A stretch of 43,715 nt of DNA from Dichomitus squalens LYAD-421 SS1 (taxonomy: Eukaryota; Basidiomycota; Agaricomycetes; Polyporales; Polyporaceae), in NCBI RefSeq assembly GCF_000275845.1, contig NW_006766913.1:93896-137610 (forward strand), given 5' to 3'. A program made the translations under genes and the position numbers. The notes under the pieces were generated by a model. The model was given only the letters and a program-made list of their open reading frames with translations. It was not told where the DNA came from and did not search any database. The stretch's first letter is position 1. Every line of letters begins with the position of its first letter. This document shows, piece by piece, positions 43,453 through 43,715 of the stretch.

Positions 43453-43715
43453 ACTCACATCACCAACAGCGGTTGTGATAAACTCGGGGCTGTGAAGACA
43501 AGGATTAGATCCGACTAGAGTCGAAGCAAGATCCTCAGTCAGTAAGGAAAGACTGAAGAGGGAGGACGCAATCTGAAGTCCTTATATACTACAGAGAAGT
43601 GTCCATGACTAATCGAAGAGTGGTTAGTCACATGTACCATAGTGCGATGAATAATACGATGGTGAAAGAATTGCGACGTATCGCACCATAGGATGAGTAA
43701 GAGATGAGTAAGGCA
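43453..43715 (-). promoter_or_regulatory. Minus-strand TATA promoter with paired motifs; possible LTR
   Basis: Read on the minus strand: a direct repeat (plus-strand GATGAGTAAG at 43692-43701 and 43703-43712), an inverted pair GTGCGAT/ATCGCAC (43642-43648, 43680-43686), an inverted pair TGACTAA/TTAGTCA (43606-43612, 43624-43630), TATATAAG at 43581-43588, then a pyrimidine-rich leader ending at a GTGAGT donor (43453-43458), about 130 nt after the TATA. No coding exon is visible downstream. An LTR of a truncated retroelement, or the promoter of a non-coding transcript, are both possible. Confidence 0.35.

Larger units (their letters stand above)
41867..43715. other. Right-edge region without a supported gene
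   Basis: 1.85 kb with no recognisable coding sequence. It contains a foldback and short AGCTTG repeats at 42.7-42.9 kb and a promoter/LTR-like unit on the minus strand at 43.45-43.71 kb, both listed. The part next to 41867 is the promoter of the second MYND gene. Confidence 0.5.

Noticed and set aside
1..43715. CRISPR arrays, bacterial operons, phage or secondary-metabolite clusters
   Set aside because: Nothing of the kind is visible; the gene structure is clearly that of a fungal nuclear genome.

Overview
The window looks like nuclear DNA of a basidiomycete fungus, most likely an agaricomycete. The genes are dense and alternate between strands. Most are broken by many short introns (mostly 45-70 nt, GTRNGT...YAG). 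Coding third positions favour C/G, and one gene is a fungal-specific FunK1-type kinase, a family expanded in mushroom-forming fungi. I cannot name the species. All exon structures below were built by hand from splice consensus plus family motifs. In every spliced gene the exon lengths sum to an intact frame.

Layout, left to right: a promoter-like or LTR-like left edge (1-200); a FunK1-type kinase (830-3935, -); a Maf-family nucleotide pyrophosphatase (5233-6849, -); a divergent promoter with a perfect palindrome and a tandem repeat; a small unknown Ser/Ala-rich protein (7806-8342, +); a monothiol thioredoxin-glutaredoxin of Grx3/4 type (8965-9829, -); a region with a decayed coding relic (about 10567-11031, -); Ku70 with 18 exons (11893-15963, -), head to head with a PP2A activator PTPA/Rrd (16726-18422, +); ornithine decarboxylase (20009-21767, +); an APSES/KilA-N transcription factor resembling Xbp1 (24369-26403, +); a 5.3 kb stretch without a supportable gene; a SAM-domain, coiled-coil, tail-anchored protein (31688-34360, +); an SPX-domain low-affinity phosphate transporter of the Pho87/90/91 type (35118-38483, -); an ankyrin-MYND protein (38975-40072, +), convergent with a second MYND-finger protein (40936-41866, -); and a repeat-rich right edge with a foldback and another promoter/LTR-like unit.

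Most genes are ordinary housekeeping or regulatory genes (DNA end joining, polyamine synthesis, iron-sulfur and redox control, PP2A activation, phosphate uptake, nucleotide-pool cleaning). I see no operon-like cluster, secondary-metabolite cluster or defence system. The most unusual items are the tail-anchored SAM protein, the in-frame stopless intron next to the catalytic lysine of ornithine decarboxylase, the 18-nt and 21-nt microexons in the APSES factor and Ku70, a set of 400-480 nt introns against a background of 50-60 nt introns, and the repeat structures at 7.4 kb and 42.7 kb.
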